DNA of 51,146 nt from the NCBI GenBank assembly GCA_005239635.1, contig SBBQ01000035.1, positions 1 through 51,146 of the forward strand. The letters run 5' to 3'. Positions 36,478 to 46,580 of this stretch are shown here, piece by piece. Source of the stretch: Uliginosibacterium gangwonense. Lineage in GTDB: Bacteria; Pseudomonadota; Gammaproteobacteria; Burkholderiales; Rhodocyclaceae. The translations under genes were made by a program, and so were the position numbers. The notes beneath the pieces are model-generated. The model saw only the letters and a list, made by a program, of their open reading frames with translations. It was not told the origin of the DNA and made no database searches. Within the stretch, counting starts at the first letter, position 1; every line of letters begins with the position of its first letter.

Positions 36478-37392
36478 TTAATTCGGAGCAACATTCGATA
36501 CAACATTCGGTGCGGCAGCCGGCGCGGGCTGTTGCAAGATGCCGCGTAAATTCGTGGCCCACAGCGCCCCGGCAGCACGCTGACCGGTAGCCGAAAAATG
36601 GCAGTCGTCAAAGCGATTGGGGCCGTCTAATGCATCCATATCCGGGCCAGCCAGTATGCCACGGTGAGCAGCAACTGCATCGTGAATGGCGTCGCGGATG
36701 GCTTGATTTCGTGCGTCTTCCACACGACCATGACACAGTGTTGAAAGCGCTGCGACGACGGGTGCATCAACCCCTTGTTGTTGCAGATAGGCGCGCAAGT
36801 CGAACAAGCCTTGGCGATAGGCCTCGCGTGTGGTGCGCAGGCCTGCGTCTTTTTCGCCCTGTTGCCACAGCACGGCGGCGGGCTGCACACCCAAGGCTTT
36901 AAGGCCATCAAGCTGGCGCTTTAACGCACTTTGTAACGCGGCATCGTGCAACCAATCCTGAATGCTGGTTGCGTCCACCGCCACAATCGACAGCATCAGG
37001 GGTCGCGCTGCGGGTGTGCTTTGCCAATCGCGCACGAGCCAGGGCCAGAGTGCGCCGCCGTCGCCGGTTGCGCCCGGCAATGGTGCCGTACTTAAATAAC
37101 AGCGACCTTCATGGATGACGGCAATGCGGCCACCGGTCACATCGGGTGCGCCATGGTTGCCAGCATTTGATTGGCCGAGCGCCAGCACCACCAGTGGTTT
37201 ATGCGCAAGCAATGGTGTGCAGTCGAGCGCATCGCTCGCGCGCGCCAGTGCGGTACGTTGGGCGCGCTCTGCAACATTAGCGTTGGTGGGGTCTGGGCGC
37301 GGTTCCCAGCTAAACCACAGCGTGAGAGTGAGTGCAGTGGCCAACAGCCCACTCAGAATTAAACGATGACCAGAACGGCTACCCGCCAGCAC
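36478..37392 (-). CDS. Membrane-anchored SGNH/sialate-esterase-like hydrolase
   Basis: A 304-residue protein with one N-terminal membrane helix (~residues 10-29) and a periplasmic esterase domain: LALGQSNAGNHG carries the nucleophile Ser, LWQQGEKDA is the middle block, DDCHFSATGQ the Asp-x-x-His of the triad. This pattern is that of the carbohydrate O-acetylesterase (SASA, CE6-like) group. It should remove, or in reverse add, O-acetyl groups on the polymer. The tail is a short Pro/Ala/Asn repeat. It lies between the decarboxylase (9 bases) and the Cys-less amidotransferase (15 bases). Confidence 0.75.
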   Translation of the reverse strand: MLAGSRSGHRLILSGLLATALTLTLWFSWEPRPDPTNANVAERAQRTALARASDALDCTPLLAHKPLVVLALGQSNAGNHGAPDVTGGRIAVIHEGRCYLSTAPLPGATGDGGALWPWLVRDWQSTPAARPLMLSIVAVDATSIQDWLHDAALQSALKRQLDGLKALGVQPAAVLWQQGEKDAGLRTTREAYRQGLFDLRAYLQQQGVDAPVVAALSTLCHGRVEDARNQAIRDAIHDAVAAHRGILAGPDMDALDGPNRFDDCHFSATGQRAAGALWATNLRGILQQPAPAAAPNVVSNVAPN

Positions 37393-37401
37393 GCCCGGCC
37401 T

Positions 37402-38712
37402 CTACACCAGCACCTCGACCACACCCGCGTGGCTGAGGAAGCGTTGTGGGCTGGCCGTGGGGCCATACGCGCCGGATTGCAGCACGACCACCAAGTCGCC
37501 GGGTTGAGCCTGTGGCAAGTCCATGCGGTCTGCCAGCAAATCGAGCGGCGTACACAGCGGCCCCACAACAGACGCGGATTCGCGCGTGGTGGATTGCATG
37601 CGATTGCCAATCAGCACTGGGTAGTTTTTGCGAATAACTTGGCCAAAATTTCCACTGGCTGCAAGGTGGTGATGCAGGCCGCCATCGGTCACCAAAAAAA
37701 CTTGCTCGCGTGAAATTTTGCGATCCAGCACTTGGCACACATAGACGCCTGCTTCGCCCACCAAGTAGCGGCCGAGTTCGATGGTGATGCTGGCGTGCGG
37801 CATTTCTTGCGCGCAGCGTTTTGCCAATGCATCCAGATTTTGGCCAATGCTGGTGACATCGAGCGGCGCTTCACCCGGAAAATACGGAATACCAAAACCG
37901 CCACCGAGGTTGAGTGTTTTAACAGGTGCGGGTGCGTGCTGGGCCAGACGCAGCGCTAACTCGTAGCATTTTTGTTGCGCTTCAATAATGGCTTCGGCAC
38001 GCAGGTTTTGCGACCCCGCGTATAAATGAAAACCTTCGAATTGCACGCTGTGGGCGTTGCCCTTGCTTTTTGCCAATGCAGCGAGCTCGCCAATGCGTGC
38101 CAGCACGGCGGGAATCTGTTCCGCATCAATGCCGAACTGTTTGGGGCCGCCCCCCATTTTCATGCCCGAGGTTTTGAGCTCGAAATCTGGATTCACGCGT
38201 AGCGCCACGCGCGCGGGCAATTGGCAACGCGCACAAATGTCGGTCAGCAGTTCAATTTCACGCGGTGATTCAATATTAATCAAAATGCCCGCAGCCACGG
38301 CTTGTGCTAATTCAATTTCATTTTTACCGGGGCCGGCGAAACTAATTTCGCGCGGGTCTGCGCCCGCGTCGAGTGCGACCGCGAGTTCGCCGCCAGACGC
38401 GACATCGAGCCCATCCACCAAGCGCGCCATATGGCACACCAAAGCCGGCATCGGGTTGGCTTTCATGGCGTAGTGCAGCTTTACGGCCTTAGGTAAATGT
38501 TGACGTAACAGTGCAACGCGCGCATCGAGCAAGCTACGGTCGTAAGCGTAAAACGGGGTGCGTCCTACGCGCTGTGCAAGTTGGCGAATCGGCACATTGC
38601 CAATCACTAACTCATCGCCTTTAACGGCAAACGGGTTGATCGCCGCATGGTGGGTCGGCGCGGCCTTAGCGGCCGGTGCAGTAGGAGAATTCGCGGGGCG
38701 TTGTTCGCTCAT
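37402..38712 (-). CDS. PLP-dependent decarboxylase of the exosortase A locus
   Basis: A 436-residue fold-type III PLP enzyme related to diaminopimelate/ornithine decarboxylases. LHYAMKANPMPAL contains the PLP Lys, LNLGGGFGIPY the phosphate-binding loop, and SGAYGPTASPQRF the C-terminal motif, where DAP decarboxylases have CGAYG. Matches the exosortase-A-associated type TIGR03099, which always neighbours the acyl-CoA ligase (40 bases upstream here). The pair is thought to make and attach an amino-acid-derived group, but the substrate is not known. Confidence 0.9.
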   Translation of the reverse strand: MSEQRPANSPTAPAAKAAPTHHAAINPFAVKGDELVIGNVPIRQLAQRVGRTPFYAYDRSLLDARVALLRQHLPKAVKLHYAMKANPMPALVCHMARLVDGLDVASGGELAVALDAGADPREISFAGPGKNEIELAQAVAAGILINIESPREIELLTDICARCQLPARVALRVNPDFELKTSGMKMGGGPKQFGIDAEQIPAVLARIGELAALAKSKGNAHSVQFEGFHLYAGSQNLRAEAIIEAQQKCYELALRLAQHAPAPVKTLNLGGGFGIPYFPGEAPLDVTSIGQNLDALAKRCAQEMPHASITIELGRYLVGEAGVYVCQVLDRKISREQVFLVTDGGLHHHLAASGNFGQVIRKNYPVLIGNRMQSTTRESASVVGPLCTPLDLLADRMDLPQAQPGDLVVVLQSGAYGPTASPQRFLSHAGVVEVLV

Positions 38713-38752
38713 GGTCTATATCGCGTGTGCTTTGCTGAAGTTTGAAAAAACT

Positions 38753-40372
38753 TTATTCAAAGCGGTTTGTATGCGCGGTCGAAAGTGTTTTGCGGTCTAT
38801 TTTGCCATTCGGGTTGCGTGGCAGCGAACCTTCATGAATTTCAATGTGTGCCGGCTGCATGTAAATGGGCAAGTGCGCTTTGCACAGTGCTTGCAACTCA
38901 GTCTGCAAGGCTTCAGCCGTTAGCGTTTCGCAAGCACGTGCGGTGGCGATGACGACAATGGCTTGGCCCAGCGTGGGGTGCGATACGCCAAAGGCGGCGA
39001 CTTCACCCACGCGTTGCGTGCCGTACAGCACTTCTTCAATTTCCGTGGGGCTGACGCGATAGCCAGAGGTTTTGATCATCTCATCGCGGCGGCCAATGAA
39101 GTATAAATAACCTTCTTCGTCCATGCGCACGTTATCGCCGGAATACACGGCAATTTCAGGCAGCATCATGCCGGCTTCGCGGCCGCCTACGCCCACGGGC
39201 AGCGGCTTGTAGCGCTCTGCGGTTTTTTCGGCGTCATTCCAGTAGCCCATGCCGACTAACGCGCCGCGTTGTACCAGTTCGCCGGGTTCGTTTGGCGCGC
39301 ACGGCGTGCCGTCGTCACGCAGCACCAGCACTTCAGCATTGGGAATCGCTTTGCCAATCGAGTCCGGTCGAATATCAACTTGGTCCGGCGGTAAATAGGT
39401 GGCGCGGAATGCCTCGGTCAGGCCGTACATTAAGTACGGCTTGGTGCGCGGCAAAGCGGCACGTAGCGACTTGAGTGTTTCCAGCGGCATGCGGCCGCCA
39501 GTATTGGCAATGTAGCGCAGGTGATCGGTTACGCTGGCCGGCCATTCAAGTTGCGTGAGCTGAATCCACAGTGGTGGCACGGCGGTGAGACCGGTGACCT
39601 TTTCTTTTACCACGGCATTCAACACATCTTTGGGCAGCAGGTAATTAATGAGTACGGCGCGTGCGCCTACATGAAACGCGGTGGTGAGTTGGCTAAAGCC
39701 CGCATCAAACGACAGGGGCAGTGCGGCCAACAAAGTGTCGTCGGCGCGGTTTTCAAGATAGCTCGCCACGCTTTTTGCGCCCATTACCATATTGCGGTGT
39801 GAGAGCACCACGCCCTTGGGTTTGCCGGTGCTGCCGGAGGTGTACAAAATCGCCAGCATGTCGGTGTCAATGACGCGGTGGCCGGCTTGCGCGGGGTGCG
39901 CCAGGGCATCGCTCCAACGTTGGCAGCCACAGCCTTGCAAGTCGGGTAGTGTTTCGGGTGTGCCCGTCACAATGGCGTGTTGCACATCGGGGCTGCGTGC
40001 GAGTTCATCTACCAACAAGGCCAAACGTTCGGGCGATGTGACCAGCGCGGCCACTTGGCAGTCGCGCAAAATGTAGCCCACCTGCTCGGGTTTAAGCAGC
40101 GGGTTGATCGGCACAAACACACAGCCGGCCGCCGCCGTGCCAAATGCGGCAATCACAAATTCAAAACGCTTGTCGAGGTAGATGCCGACGCGCTGTCCGC
40201 GCTGCAATTTGAGCGCCATGAGGCCCGCTGCAAAGGCCTGCACATCGTTTGCCAATGTCGCGTAGTCCAACGTTTTGCCGGAGAACGTGAGCGCCGGCGC
40301 AGTGGGCGTGCGTTCGGCGCTATGCAGAATGAGGTGATGCAGCAAGCTAGAATGTTGGGTAGCGTGGCTCAT
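38753..40372 (-). CDS. AMP-forming acyl-CoA ligase of the exosortase A locus
   Basis: A 539-residue ANL-superfamily enzyme: P-loop LYTSGSTGKPKGVVLSH, then YLMYGLTEAFRATYLPP, the hinge Asp region GYLYFIGRRDEMIKTSGYRV, and near the end the catalytic Lys in LPRNPNGKIDRKTL. It activates a carboxylic acid as an adenylate and loads it on CoA or a carrier protein. Matches TIGR03098. The small acyl carrier protein that often accompanies it in such loci is absent here. The 132-base gap before it holds a GGCC-rich weak hairpin and no motif copy. Confidence 0.9.
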   Translation of the reverse strand: MSHATQHSSLLHHLILHSAERTPTAPALTFSGKTLDYATLANDVQAFAAGLMALKLQRGQRVGIYLDKRFEFVIAAFGTAAAGCVFVPINPLLKPEQVGYILRDCQVAALVTSPERLALLVDELARSPDVQHAIVTGTPETLPDLQGCGCQRWSDALAHPAQAGHRVIDTDMLAILYTSGSTGKPKGVVLSHRNMVMGAKSVASYLENRADDTLLAALPLSFDAGFSQLTTAFHVGARAVLINYLLPKDVLNAVVKEKVTGLTAVPPLWIQLTQLEWPASVTDHLRYIANTGGRMPLETLKSLRAALPRTKPYLMYGLTEAFRATYLPPDQVDIRPDSIGKAIPNAEVLVLRDDGTPCAPNEPGELVQRGALVGMGYWNDAEKTAERYKPLPVGVGGREAGMMLPEIAVYSGDNVRMDEEGYLYFIGRRDEMIKTSGYRVSPTEIEEVLYGTQRVGEVAAFGVSHPTLGQAIVVIATARACETLTAEALQTELQALCKAHLPIYMQPAHIEIHEGSLPRNPNGKIDRKTLSTAHTNRFE

Positions 40373-40504
40373 GGCGCAGACCGATTAAGCGGCCCATTAC
40401 GGTATGAGGTCACAGTCTAACAAGACTTTGCTGCATTGCAGTGCCAAGCATTGCACAACCGCGGCCAATCGGCCTTCAGGCCTCGGCCAAGAGTGATATG
40501 TGGG

Positions 40505-41437
40505 TTAGCGAGATTGTGCGTGTAGTGCGTGCAATTCGCGCATGCATTCCGCCAAGTCATCTTGCCAAGTGGCGGGTTGCTGACCAAAGGTGTGCTGAAA
40601 CAGCGTGGTGTCGAGGCGCGAGTTACGCGGACGTTGTGCCGGTGTGGGATAGGCTTCAGTCGGGATGGGTGTGCAGCTCGGTACTTTGTGTCCTGCGGCC
40701 GCATGGTGGGAAAAAATGGCTTCGGCAAAGCCGTGCCAACTGGTGTGGTTGCCCGCGACTAAATGGTAAATGCCGTTGCTGGATGAATTGGCAAAAGGCT
40801 GCCCGTGCAATGCGCCATGTACCGCCTGTGCGGTGTGTTGTGCAAGACGACGACACCAAGTGGGCGCGCCAATTTGGTCGCTCACAATATTGAGTTGCTC
40901 GCGCTGGCTCGCCAGTTTGAGCATGGTGAGCAAGAAGTTTGCGCCGCGTGCGCCATACACCCAACTGGTACGGAAAATCCAATAGTCGCAACCGCTATTG
41001 GCAATAGCGAGTTCGCCTTCGCGTTTGCTGCGGCCGTATTCGTTGAGCGGTGCAGTGGCGTCGCTTTCGACATAGGGCGCAGGTTTGCTGCCATCAAACA
41101 CGTAGTCGGTGGAGTAGTGCACCAAGCGCACGCCGTGCTGCTGCGCCCATTGCGCCATAACGGCAGGTGCGGTGGCGTTAATGGCGCGACACAAGCCCGC
41201 TTCACTCTCGGCTTTATCAACAGCGGTGTAGGCCGCGGCGTTGATGATGACGTCCGGCTGTTGTGCGTTGAGCCATGCGTGTATGGCTTCGGGCTGAGAG
41301 AGGTCGACGCTGTCGTGATCAGTGGCCAGCACTTGGGCAAAAGGGGCGAGCGCGCGTTGCAGCTCCCAACCTACTTGTCCGTTGGCACCAAACACGGCAA
41401 TGCGCGGTGTGTTGCTTTGCTGCAATGGGGCGGACAT
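40505..41437 (-). CDS. rfbD: dTDP-4-dehydrorhamnose reductase
   Basis: A 310-residue short-chain-type reductase: FGANGQVGWEL binds NADPH, HYSTDYVFDG and YGRSKREGE carry the Thr/Tyr/Lys active site. It performs the last step to dTDP-L-rhamnose. The ATG overlaps the rfbC stop by one base (TAATG), so it is translated with rfbC. The C-terminal region RPRNSRLDTTLF is typical of RmlD. Confidence 0.95.
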   Translation of the reverse strand: MSAPLQQSNTPRIAVFGANGQVGWELQRALAPFAQVLATDHDSVDLSQPEAIHAWLNAQQPDVIINAAAYTAVDKAESEAGLCRAINATAPAVMAQWAQQHGVRLVHYSTDYVFDGSKPAPYVESDATAPLNEYGRSKREGELAIANSGCDYWIFRTSWVYGARGANFLLTMLKLASQREQLNIVSDQIGAPTWCRRLAQHTAQAVHGALHGQPFANSSSNGIYHLVAGNHTSWHGFAEAIFSHHAAAGHKVPSCTPIPTEAYPTPAQRPRNSRLDTTLFQHTFGQQPATWQDDLAECMRELHALHAQSR

Positions 41438-41997
41438 TAAACGTAAACCTCAGCGTCTTTAAAGTTGCTGCCTTGGCTGTCTTTCGCAGAGAGTTGCGGC
41501 GCACTGTCGGGTGCCCATACATTGGGCCATGTGATGGCGAGATCTGGGTCGTCCCACCGAATACAGCGCTCGTGTTGCGGTGACCAATAATCGGTCGTTT
41601 TATATAAAAACTCAGCATAGTCGCTCAACACCACAAACCCGTGTGCGAAACCGGGCGGCACAAACACCATGTGCCGATTTTCGGCGCTGAGGTGAAAGCC
41701 TTCCCATTGGCCAAAGGTGGGCGAGTTGCGACGCAGATCAACAGCGACATCGAATACTTCGCCGGCAATTACACGCACGAGTTTGCCTTGCGCGTTTTCA
41801 ATTTGGTAATGCAAGCCACGCAACACACCGCGTGCAGAACGCGAGTGGTTGTCTTGCACAAACTGGTCGTCGCGGCCGGTGAGGCTTTGCCAAGTGCGCT
41901 GATTGAAACTTTCAAAGAAAAAACCGCGCTCATCACCAAATACTTTGGGTGTGATGATGAGGACGTCCGGCAATTTTTGGCCGCGCGAAAGCTGCAT
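41437..41997 (-). CDS. rfbC: dTDP-4-dehydrorhamnose 3,5-epimerase
   Basis: A 186-residue cupin epimerase: VFGDERGFFFESFNQ, the catalytic His in RGVLRGLHYQ, GEVFDVAVDLRRNSP and FVPPGFAHGFVVLSD. It makes the third step to dTDP-L-rhamnose. The frame is open to 42210, but ATG 41997, 2 bases after the rfbA stop, gives the normal RmlC start and length. Confidence 0.95.
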   Translation of the reverse strand: MQLSRGQKLPDVLIITPKVFGDERGFFFESFNQRTWQSLTGRDDQFVQDNHSRSARGVLRGLHYQIENAQGKLVRVIAGEVFDVAVDLRRNSPTFGQWEGFHLSAENRHMVFVPPGFAHGFVVLSDYAEFLYKTTDYWSPQHERCIRWDDPDLAITWPNVWAPDSAPQLSAKDSQGSNFKDAEVYV

Positions 41998-41999
41998 GG

Positions 42000-42869
42000 T
42001 TAGGCGTCCTGCAGCAGTTGTTGCAGATAAATGCCGTAGCCACTTTTTGCCAAGCCATGTGCCAATTTTGCCAATTGCTCGCGGTCGATAAAGCCCATGC
42101 GCCACGCAATTTCTTCGGGGCAGGCAATGCGCAAGCCTTGGCGCTTTTCGAGCGTGGCCACAAATTGCGAAGCCTCTAACATGGAGTCGTGTGTACCGGT
42201 GTCGAGCCACGCCATGCCGCGGCTCATGGTTTGCACTTGCAGCTGACCTTTTTCGAGGTAGATGCGGTTTACGTCTGTGATTTCGAGTTCGCCCCGTGCG
42301 GATGGTTTGAGGTTGCGCGAAATGTCGACGACTTGGTTGTCGTAAAAATACAGCCCAGTGACGGCGTAACGTGATTTGGGTTTGGCCGGCTTTTCTTCAA
42401 TGCTCACGGCGCGGCCGGTGGCATCGAATTCCACCACGCCGTAGCGTTCGGGGTCGCTCACGGCGTAGGCAAACACGGTCGCACCTTCTTTTTGTACAGC
42501 AGCTTGTTGTACGCTGCCGGCGAGTTCGTTGCCGTAGAAAATGTTATCGCCCAGTACCAATGCGCTGGGTTCGTTGCCAACAAAGTCGGCACCGATAATA
42601 AAGGCTTGCGCCAAGCCTTCCGGCTTTTCTTGAATGGCGTATTGCAGGTTCATGCCCCAAGCTGCGCCATCGCCGAGCAGTTGCTCAAAGCGTGGCGTAT
42701 CTTGCGGTGTAGAAATGATGAGTACGTCTCGAATGCCGGCCAGCATAAGGGTGCTGAGCGGGTAGTAAATCATCGGCTTGTCGTAGATTGGCAACAGTTG
42801 CTTCGACACGGCCAATGTGGCGGGATAAAGCCGCGTGCCAGAGCCGCCGGCAAGAATAATGCCTTTCAT
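42000..42869 (-). CDS. rfbA: Glucose-1-phosphate thymidylyltransferase
   Basis: A 289-residue nucleotidyltransferase: [17 protein letters not shown] (dTTP binding), [30 protein letters not shown] and [13 protein letters not shown]. It makes dTDP-glucose from dTTP and glucose 1-phosphate, the first step to dTDP-rhamnose. The C-terminal [13 protein letters not shown] matches RmlA of proteobacteria. 43 bases separate it from rfbB; a short TGATC/GATCA repeat lies there. Confidence 0.96.
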   Translation of the reverse strand: MKGIILAGGSGTRLYPATLAVSKQLLPIYDKPMIYYPLSTLMLAGIRDVLIISTPQDTPRFEQLLGDGAAWGMNLQYAIQEKPEGLAQAFIIGADFVGNEPSALVLGDNIFYGNELAGSVQQAAVQKEGATVFAYAVSDPERYGVVEFDATGRAVSIEEKPAKPKSRYAVTGLYFYDNQVVDISRNLKPSARGELEITDVNRIYLEKGQLQVQTMSRGMAWLDTGTHDSMLEASQFVATLEKRQGLRIACPEEIAWRMGFIDREQLAKLAHGLAKSGYGIYLQQLLQDA

Positions 42870-42912
42870 TGCATAGTCCTGTTCTGATCGTTCAGATCAA
42901 CCATAAATGAGA

Positions 42913-43980
42913 TCAACGATAATTTAGAGCGACCCATTGGCGATATTCGCCACTGACCACATTGTTGGTCCATTCACGGTTGGCGAGATACCACTGCACT
43001 GTTTTTCGGATGCCCGTTTCAAATGTTTCTTTCGGGCGCCAGCCAAGCTCACGCTCAATTTTTCGAGCGTCGATGGCGTAGCGGCGATCATGCCCGGGTC
43101 GGTCTTTAACATATGTGATCTGATTGGCAAATGATTGCGAAGCCGGTGCCAACTCATCCAACAAACTGCACAGTGTGCGCACAATTTCGAGGTTGGGCTT
43201 TTCGTTCCAGCCGCCAATGTTATAGACCTCGCCCAGCGTGCCCTGCGCCAACACGGTGGCAATGGCGGTGCAGTGATCTTCAACATACAACCAGTCACGG
43301 ACGTTCATACCGTCGCCGTAAATAGGTAACGGTTTGCCGGCTAAGGCATTGTGAATCATCAGCGGGATCAGTTTTTCAGGAAACTGATAGGGGCCGTAAT
43401 TGTTGGAGCAATTGGTGGTGAGCGTCGGCAAACCATAGGTGTGATGGTAAGCGCGCACCAAGTGATCGGATGCAGCTTTTGATGCTGAATACGGGCTGTT
43501 CGGCGCATACGGCGTGGTTTCGGTAAAGGGTGCATCGTCCGCTCCGAGCGAGCCATACACCTCATCGGTTGAAACGTGCAGAAAGCGAAAGGCTGCGCGT
43601 GCTGATTCGTCTAGTTCTGCAAAATAGGCGCGTGCTGATTCGAGCAAGCTGAACGTGCCATCAATATTGGTGCGAATAAATTCGCCGGGACCGTGAATTG
43701 AACGATCGACATGACTTTCGGCCGCGAAATGCACCACCGCATTGGGGCGGTGCTCACGCATGAGCTTTTGCACCAGCTCGCGGTCGCAAATATCACCTTG
43801 AACAAATACATGACGCGGATTGTCGCGCAAACTGGCGAGCGTTTGCAGATTGCCGGCGTAGGTGAGTTTGTCGAGGTTGATAATGCGTAGAGCAGGATTG
43901 GCGGCTAATTGCTGCAACACAAAGTTGCCGCCGATAAAGCCGGCGCCGCCCGTGACGAGAAGGGTGGTTTGAGAAGTCAT
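42913..43980 (-). CDS. rfbB: dTDP-glucose 4,6-dehydratase
   Basis: A 355-residue extended SDR enzyme: [13 protein letters not shown] binds [15 protein letters not shown] and [15 protein letters not shown] hold the active-site residues. It converts dTDP-glucose to the 4-keto-6-deoxy sugar. Its ATG overlaps the flippase stop by 4 bases (ATGA), so it is translated after the flippase. The gene order flippase-rfbB-A-C-D runs down the minus strand. Confidence 0.96.
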   Translation of the reverse strand: MTSQTTLLVTGGAGFIGGNFVLQQLAANPALRIINLDKLTYAGNLQTLASLRDNPRHVFVQGDICDRELVQKLMREHRPNAVVHFAAESHVDRSIHGPGEFIRTNIDGTFSLLESARAYFAELDESARAAFRFLHVSTDEVYGSLGADDAPFTETTPYAPNSPYSASKAASDHLVRAYHHTYGLPTLTTNCSNNYGPYQFPEKLIPLMIHNALAGKPLPIYGDGMNVRDWLYVEDHCTAIATVLAQGTLGEVYNIGGWNEKPNLEIVRTLCSLLDELAPASQSFANQITYVKDRPGHDRRYAIDARKIERELGWRPKETFETGIRKTVQWYLANREWTNNVVSGEYRQWVALNYR

Positions 43981-45431
43981 GGTTTTGTCTTCAATCGTTG
44001 CGTGGCGCTACGGTATAGCGCTAACAATTCAGCGAATAGCGGATGATTAAAAGCTTTGAGTAGAAAAACCCACGTTCCAACAGCTAACGGTCCGATGATG
44101 ATTAATCTCACCAGTGAATGCGCATCGAATTCATTAATGAGTAAGAAGAGCGAAACTTGAATCGCAAGGCCCGTGAAAGCAACGAGCAAGCTCTTACGGC
44201 ATGCTTTCCATAAGTCGATAAAGCCAAATGATAGCGCTTGGCGTAAATGGTACTCATAGATAAATAGCGTTAGGACCCATGTACATAGCCACGCATAGGT
44301 AATGGCCTGCAAGCTAAACATGGATGCAATAATGATGTTCATAATATGAATCGGCGTCACGATCATGGTGATTTGCAAGCGACGCTTCACTTGGCCGGCA
44401 GCGGTGAGCACGTTGAGCGCTAAGTTGCTCAAGCCCGTAATGGCACCAAAGGCGGCAAGTGCACGCGCAATAGGTGCTGCTTGCTCCCATTGTGGGCCAA
44501 ACAACACCATGATGATGTCGGGTGCCATTAGCGACATGAAGAGATAGAACGGAATCGCGATGACGGAGACGATAGAAACTGCGTGGGCATAAGAAGTTGC
44601 CAGGCATTCTCCTTCGCGATGCGAATTGGCAAATGCAGGCGTGGCAACACGGCTGACGGTGTTAGAAAAATAAGTTGTAAACATTTCAATGAGGCTAAAT
44701 GCGCGGCTAAATAAGCCGAGCGATTCAAAGCCAAATTGGCGTCCGATCACGAGGTCTTGTGAATTTCCACCGACTGCCTCAATGATGCGGCTAGAGCTAA
44801 ACATGGTGCCGTACGACAACACGCCTTTGACGGCACGGAATCTTGGCAGCATGAATGTTTCGCGGGGCTTAATCGCTGCGACATAGAGCGATTGCACGAG
44901 AATGCTTAAGCATGATGCCCAGGCCAAAGCGATAGGGCCAAAATCAAGCCAGGCGAGCGAAATGCCGACAGCTGCGTAAGACAGGTTGGTGGTGGTTTGA
45001 ATGTAGAACAGTTGCCTAAACGCCATTTCTCGATGCAATAGCGCATAGGACGGCGAAGCGAACGGCAAAATAAAAAAGTTTAAGCAAGCAACACTTAAAA
45101 CGGGAACGAGCGCGGGTTCTTTGTAATAGTCGGCAATGACATCGCGCAATAAAAACAGCACGATGCCAATGCTCCATGCCGTAATAAAAGCGACGGCGTG
45201 GGCGCTGCGCAGTTTTTCCTCATCCAAGTTTTTTTCTTGGATTACATACTCGCTCACGCCAAAATCGCGCAGCACGCTAGCGATGCCGCTAAATGCTACG
45301 CACAGCGAATACATGCCGATTTCGTGGGGCGTGAGAATCCGCGCCAGCACCATGGTGGTGACGAGATAGATCAGCAGGCCGAGATATCTTTCGGAAAATG
45401 ACCAGAACAGTGATTTGCGTACGTTAGACAC
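43977..45431 (-). CDS. Lipid-linked oligosaccharide flippase (Wzx/MOP type)
   Basis: A 484-residue inner-membrane protein with about 12-14 helices and the polysaccharide-synthesis (Polysacc_synt_3) pattern: [18 protein letters not shown] near the N-terminus, [19 protein letters not shown] in the middle. It is of the WzxC/TuaB type and should flip the undecaprenyl-linked repeat to the periplasm, supplying the Wzy-like protein at 29864. It is 13 bases after the GT2 gene and coupled to rfbB. Confidence 0.9.
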   Translation of the reverse strand: MSNVRKSLFWSFSERYLGLLIYLVTTMVLARILTPHEIGMYSLCVAFSGIASVLRDFGVSEYVIQEKNLDEEKLRSAHAVAFITAWSIGIVLFLLRDVIADYYKEPALVPVLSVACLNFFILPFASPSYALLHREMAFRQLFYIQTTTNLSYAAVGISLAWLDFGPIALAWASCLSILVQSLYVAAIKPRETFMLPRFRAVKGVLSYGTMFSSSRIIEAVGGNSQDLVIGRQFGFESLGLFSRAFSLIEMFTTYFSNTVSRVATPAFANSHREGECLATSYAHAVSIVSVIAIPFYLFMSLMAPDIIMVLFGPQWEQAAPIARALAAFGAITGLSNLALNVLTAAGQVKRRLQITMIVTPIHIMNIIIASMFSLQAITYAWLCTWVLTLFIYEYHLRQALSFGFIDLWKACRKSLLVAFTGLAIQVSLFLLINEFDAHSLVRLIIIGPLAVGTWVFLLKAFNHPLFAELLALYRSATQRLKTKP

Positions 45432-45444
45432 GTTGTGATCAGTC

Positions 45445-46389
45445 TTATCGCCAGGACAGTAGGCTACGCATGAAGTCGATCATGAACCCCTTGTGAGTGG
45501 GCACCATGCGCCAAGCATTCCAAAGTGATTGGCGTGCGATTTCGCTCGAGCCGCCGTTTAAATTGGCGTGGCCGTGGTAATACCAGTTGCGCGCCCGCGT
45601 GAGATTGACGCGTTTGGCGTCAGCCAGCTTGCCATCTGGCGCCGCCAGGCCCCATTCGCCGAGTGCATTAGCAAATACGTCTTCTGCCCAGTTCTTTTCG
45701 CGAACCATGCGAGAGCCGTTTGCGCGATGCATGCGATACAGCACGAGGGGCGCGAGGAGTTGGGCAAATTGGGTGTGACGCGATGCGCGAATCCAGTATT
45801 CCCAGTCTTCGGCATACGGCAGCTTTTCGTTCCATGGGCCCGTTGCATTGGCGAGCGAGCGACGCATGAGTGAGGTGCTGGTCAGCACATAAATGTCGTA
45901 TAGCAGTTCGGTATAGGTCCAACCGCTGAGGCTCGCGTCGAGCGTGGTATCGACTTGTTTGGGCAGCAACTCCGCCTGCGGGGGGTGGTTTCCGTTTGCA
46001 CTTTCTTCCCAGCGCACAAAGTGGCTATTAACCATGCCGTATTCGGGGTGTTCGTGTAACACCTGCATTTGCAGCCGCAGTTTGTCAGGGTGCCATACGT
46101 CATCATGGTCACACCATGCAATAAAATCGCCTTGCGAGACTTCGAAGCCATGATTGCGCGCGCGACATACCCGACCGTTTTGCTGCTTAACAATTTTAAG
46201 CTGAGCTGGTAGTTGGGTGCGCATCGCTTCGGCAATCTCGACTGTCCGATCTTTGCTACCATCATCAATCATCACGATTTCGAGTTCGTGGCCCGTCCCG
46301 GCTAAGTTTTGATGGCCAAGGCTTGACAGCGTTTCAGCCATGAAACGCTCGTTGTTGTAGGTCGGTACGATTGCACTGATAAGAGCCAT
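45445..46389 (-). CDS. GT2-family glycosyltransferase
   Basis: A 314-residue GT-A enzyme: ISAIVPTYNNERFMAETLSS at the start, VMIDDGSKDRTVEIAEAM and the DxD-type metal site WCDHDDVWHPDKL. It uses a nucleotide sugar on the cytoplasmic side, perhaps dTDP-rhamnose given the rfb genes after it. It heads the minus operon and is divergent from the hydrolase gene over 191 bases that contain two perfect dyads. No clear ribosome binding site precedes the ATG. Confidence 0.88.
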   Translation of the reverse strand: MALISAIVPTYNNERFMAETLSSLGHQNLAGTGHELEIVMIDDGSKDRTVEIAEAMRTQLPAQLKIVKQQNGRVCRARNHGFEVSQGDFIAWCDHDDVWHPDKLRLQMQVLHEHPEYGMVNSHFVRWEESANGNHPPQAELLPKQVDTTLDASLSGWTYTELLYDIYVLTSTSLMRRSLANATGPWNEKLPYAEDWEYWIRASRHTQFAQLLAPLVLYRMHRANGSRMVREKNWAEDVFANALGEWGLAAPDGKLADAKRVNLTRARNWYYHGHANLNGGSSEIARQSLWNAWRMVPTHKGFMIDFMRSLLSWR

Positions 46390-46439
46390 GATGCGCTGTG
46401 AATGACTACGGGTTGTGTGTGTTTTGTCGCGACCTACAT

Positions 46440-46451
46440 GTTACCGGTAAC
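46440..46451. promoter_or_regulatory. 12-bp perfect palindrome in the divergent promoter region
   Basis: GTTACCGGTAAC, 50 bases upstream of the minus-strand GT2 start. It is operator-like in size and symmetry; the binding protein is unknown. Confidence 0.4.
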
Positions 46452-46485
46452 GCGCAACGGTGGTGAGTAGAATTGCCCGGTTGGT

Positions 46486-46513
46486 GTCGCATTTCACGGC
46501 GGACAAATGCGAC
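46486..46513. promoter_or_regulatory. Perfect 9-bp inverted repeat in the divergent promoter region
   Basis: GTCGCATTT (46486-46494), 10-base spacer, AAATGCGAC (46505-46513). It lies 67 bases before the hydrolase ATG. The 10-base spacing places the arms on one face of the helix, as for a dimeric regulator; an RNA hairpin is also possible. Confidence 0.4.
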
Positions 46514-46580
46514 CATTCGTGGTGCCCTTCACGCTTCAGTAAGATCTGGGTCGAGTTCGGTTGATTTTCGGAAAGTTTTC

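Noticed and set aside
40430-40500. GGCC-rich hairpin in the gap after rfbD as a terminator
   Set aside because: The stem is imperfect and no T-run follows on the minus strand, so I do not list it.
41998-42210. Longer N-terminus for rfbC
   Set aside because: The extra 71 residues lie inside rfbA in another frame and are not RmlC-like; ATG 41997 gives the usual start.
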